Below, one piece after another: positions 13,097 through 15,077 of a DNA stretch of 15,077 bases (position 1 is its first letter; each line of letters starts with the position of its first letter). The DNA is from Chloroflexota bacterium. GTDB lineage: Bacteria > Chloroflexota > Anaerolineae > UBA4142. A program made the translations under genes and the position numbers. The stretch lies in assembly GCA_016199405.1 (NCBI GenBank), contig JACQGS010000308.1:1-15077 (forward strand), read 5' to 3'. Under the pieces are notes generated by a model. It searched no databases and was not told where the DNA came from. It saw only the letters and a program-made list of their open reading frames with translations.

Positions 13097-14485
13097 GTCC
13101 CGCGCGTTGAGTTTCAGCGGCAGACTCACGCGAAAACACGTCTTGCCCGGCTGCGATTCCAATTCAACTTTGCCGTGATGCTTTTGAATGATGTTGTACG
13201 TGATATTCAAGCCCAGACCCGTGCCCACGCCCGGCGCTTTGGTCGTAAAGAAGGGTTCAAAGACGCGCGCTTGAATTTCCGGCGGAATGCCCGGACCATT
13301 ATCGCAGATTTCGACGACAATATTTCCTTCATTCAGCCGCGTTGATAATGCCAACTCGCCTTTGCTTTGCATCGCGTCGACCGCGTTGTCGATCAGATTC
13401 GTCCACACCTGATTCAATTCACTGCCGTACGCTTCGATGCGCGGCAAAGCCGGCGCGTACTGCCGCGTCACGGTGATGCCATTCTTCAACTTGTGCCGCA
13501 GGATGACCAGCGTGTTCTCGATGCCTTCGTGCAAATCTATATTTTGAATCGGCGCTTGATCGAGATACGAATACGATTTGACCGCTTTCACAATTTCCGA
13601 AATGCGCTCGGCGCTTAATGCGACTTCGTTGAGCAGCGCGTTCGCGGCGCAACCATGGGCAAGCCAATCCAAAACGATGGGCAACTGTGCGACAAAAATT
13701 TCGCTGAACCCCTCCACGTCCTTCAATTTCCAACCGAACGTGACCAGCGTCGGCGCGATGTCCCACGCGCGCTCAACGCCGCGCTCTTCGAGCCACTCCT
13801 GCATTTCGCTCTCGCGATCACTGCGCGTCAGCGGATCGAGTTGCGCCGGTGATTGCGCGCGATCGTCCATCGCCGCGCGCAACGCGGCAATCGTTTCGGT
13901 CTGCCGCGCGTCCAACGCCACCGCGCCGAGCGCGCTCGCCGCGTCCGCGTACGCGCGGAGCGTTTGTTGCAATTGCGTCACACTCCGTTTCGCTGCTGCC
14001 GCCGGATTATTCAATTCGTGCGCAAGACCGGCTGCCATCGTGCCCAGCGACGCCATTTTTTCCGATTGATGCAACATGCTTTCGGTATTGCGCAAGCGTT
14101 CCATAATCGTGTGCATCATCGCCAGCGGCGCGGACGGACTGCACGCCAGCAAATGTTTGAACGACTGCGCGCTGATTTTGAGAATCTGGCTCGGGACCAG
14201 CGCGCGCACGGACGCGGTGCGCGGCGTCTGCGCGAGCAGGGACAATTCGCCCAGTACTTCGCCGGCGCGGCGCACGGCGATAGAAACATTTTGTCCGCCG
14301 GATTGTTTCAAGATTTCGACATCGCCATCGAGGATCACGTACAGCGCGTCCGGCGGACTGCCTTCCTCCATAATGATCTGCCCGGGCGCGTACGCCAACT
14401 CTTCCGCGCTCTTGTACAACTCAGCGAGGTCGGCGTCTTTGAGTTCTTTAAACAGTTGCAGACGGCGCAGAAATTCGATGCTCAT
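13091..14485 (-). CDS. Soluble sensor histidine kinase with N-terminal cNMP-binding domain
   Basis: A 464-aa cytoplasmic histidine kinase. Residues about 10-120 form a cyclic-nucleotide-binding (CRP-type) beta barrel: 'YVILDGDVEIL' and the phosphate-binding-cassette-like 'GEVLGELSLLAQTPRTASVRA' (75-95). The kinase core follows: H-box 'MAAGLAHELNNP' with His156, N-box 'NLIDNAVDAM' (363-372), G1 'CDNGPGIP' (394-401), F-box 'FEPFFTTK' and G2 'GTGLGL' (421-426). Between the H-box and N-box is a long alpha-helical insert (about 170-300). There is no transmembrane segment and no receiver domain, and no response regulator is visible nearby, so its partner is unknown. The ATG at 14485 has GGGAG just upstream and starts the conserved barrel; the 21-codon upstream extension comes from repeat sequence. 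It presumably autophosphorylates in response to a small ligand or redox signal. Confidence 0.92.
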   Translation of the reverse strand: MSIEFLRRLQLFKELKDADLAELYKSAEELAYAPGQIIMEEGSPPDALYVILDGDVEILKQSGGQNVSIAVRRAGEVLGELSLLAQTPRTASVRALVPSQILKISAQSFKHLLACSPSAPLAMMHTIMERLRNTESMLHQSEKMASLGTMAAGLAHELNNPAAAAKRSVTQLQQTLRAYADAASALGAVALDARQTETIAALRAAMDDRAQSPAQLDPLTRSDRESEMQEWLEERGVERAWDIAPTLVTFGWKLKDVEGFSEIFVAQLPIVLDWLAHGCAANALLNEVALSAERISEIVKAVKSYSYLDQAPIQNIDLHEGIENTLVILRHKLKNGITVTRQYAPALPRIEAYGSELNQVWTNLIDNAVDAMQSKGELALSTRLNEGNIVVEICDNGPGIPPEIQARVFEPFFTTKAPGVGTGLGLNITYNIIQKHHGKVELESQPGKTCFRVSLPLKLNARDK

Positions 14486-14489
14486 AATC

Positions 14490-14548
14490 TCCCACGAAGG
14501 GCACCAAGTAGCACAAAGATAAAATGCATAGTTTCCCACGAAGGGCAC
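14490..14548. repeat. Direct repeats upstream of the histidine kinase
   Basis: TCCCACGAAGGGCAC occurs at 14490-14504 and again at 14534-14548, with a degenerate copy of the same CACGAAG-type unit between them. Read on the minus strand this is the CTTCGTG-type 7-nt-periodic sequence often seen between genes in environmental bacteria. The first copy supplies the kinase Shine-Dalgarno. Confidence 0.6.
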
Positions 14549-14600
14549 GAAGATATATACAGAAGCAAATCATCGCAGTGTTTCTCCGTATCTCTGCCAA

Positions 14601-14999
14601 TCAGTTGACGAGTCGCTTCCACTCGAGCCGACTGACACTACCGAAATTGATGAGCAAGCCAAGCGGTTGTTTCGTCGCACTCAGATAATTGAGCAACTGT
14701 GACTCGTCCTTGCTTGAGAGTTTCTCTATCGCTTTGATCTCAACGATGATTGATGTATAGCACTGGAAATCACAAGCATATTCTTTCTTCAGCGGCCTGC
14801 CCTTGTAAAAAACACGCAAGGGCTTCTGTGGCTCGAATGGAATTTCCCTGAATCCAAGTTCCATTTCCAGCGCTTCTTGGTAAACGGCTTCGAGGAAGCC
14901 ATGCCCCAACTCTTTGTGCACTTCAATTGCCGCGCCGATAATGGCATATACCTCATCTTTGAAAATAAGTTCTACCTCACCGGCGCTTCTTTGGGGCAC
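14601..14999 (-). CDS. GxxExxY family protein (PD-(D/E)XK-like)
   Basis: A 132-aa protein with the signature of the GxxExxY family: 'GHGFLEAVYQEAL' (Gly34, Glu37, Tyr40), preceded by 'VYAIIGAAIEVHKELG'. The later 'YACDFQCYTSIIVEIKAIEKL' segment (74-94) supplies Asp77 and Glu87-x-Lys89, and Gln101 follows in 'DESQLLNYL', which looks like a PD-(D/E)XK nuclease-type core. The biological role is not established. The only in-frame start near the family N-terminus is GTG at 14999. An ATG at 15003 is better placed behind the GAAGGAG Shine-Dalgarno but is out of frame and stops after 8 codons (MSAPKKRR), so a one-base indel at the 5' end is possible. It is upstream of the histidine kinase on the same strand, separated by repeat sequence. 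Confidence 0.85.
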   Translation of the reverse strand: MPQRSAGEVELIFKDEVYAIIGAAIEVHKELGHGFLEAVYQEALEMELGFREIPFEPQKPLRVFYKGRPLKKEYACDFQCYTSIIVEIKAIEKLSSKDESQLLNYLSATKQPLGLLINFGSVSRLEWKRLVN

Positions 15000-15077
15000 T
15001 CATTTTCTCTTCTCCTTCGAAGATATTTTTTTCGTTTCCTTAGGGTTTGACCGAAAATAACTTGAACAGTTTGTAGA

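Noticed and set aside
13055..13103. Heptamer tract considered as a CRISPR-like array
   Set aside because: Units are 7 bp, degenerate and contiguous, with no spacers.

Overview
The window carries a gene set that fits a Chloroflexota (Anaerolineae-like) bacterium: lipoproteins built from Ig-like and NBR1-type modules, a two-TM double zinc-ribbon protein, a DtxR regulator next to pyruvate kinase, and a large NACHT/formylglycine-generating-enzyme-like fusion. No rRNA, tRNA or ribosomal marker is present, so the phylum is an inference. The DNA is GC-rich and most genes have good Shine-Dalgarno sites.

Layout. Positions 57-1459 (minus): a PhnD-type solute-binding lipoprotein and, upstream of it, a CbiX-like chelatase that lacks its C-terminal metal-site segment. 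Positions 1646-3734 (plus): a DtxR/MntR-type regulator coupled, with a 4-nt gap, to pyruvate kinase. Positions 3731-4225 (minus): a membrane zinc-ribbon protein converging on pyruvate kinase with interlocked stop codons. Positions 4328-6618 (plus): two paralogous Ig-like lipoproteins separated by a strong hairpin terminator and a promoter. Positions 6729-7445 (plus): an S51/cyanophycinase-like protein bracketed by GT-rich direct repeats.

The highlight is a complete diversity-generating retroelement (DGR) at about 7498-12510, all on the plus strand. It comprises a 1051-aa NACHT NTPase whose C-terminal FGE/C-type-lectin-like domain ends in a variable repeat (VR, 10523-10635), a DGR-type reverse transcriptase, an Avd-like accessory protein with a TTG start, and a template repeat (TR, 12244-12356). 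Over 113 aligned bases VR and TR differ at 14 positions, and all 14 are adenines in TR (12 A to G, 2 A to T). This is the DGR signature and shows that the ligand-facing tip of an NLR-like STAND protein has been diversified. A hairpin lies between the VR and the reverse transcriptase, and the TR is followed by two more hairpins, the second a bidirectional terminator.

Positions 12623-14999 (minus): a CoA-binding Rossmann protein, a soluble cNMP-domain histidine kinase and a GxxExxY-family protein. They are separated by 7-nt-periodic repeats, and several small palindromic elements are scattered through the DGR neighbourhood.
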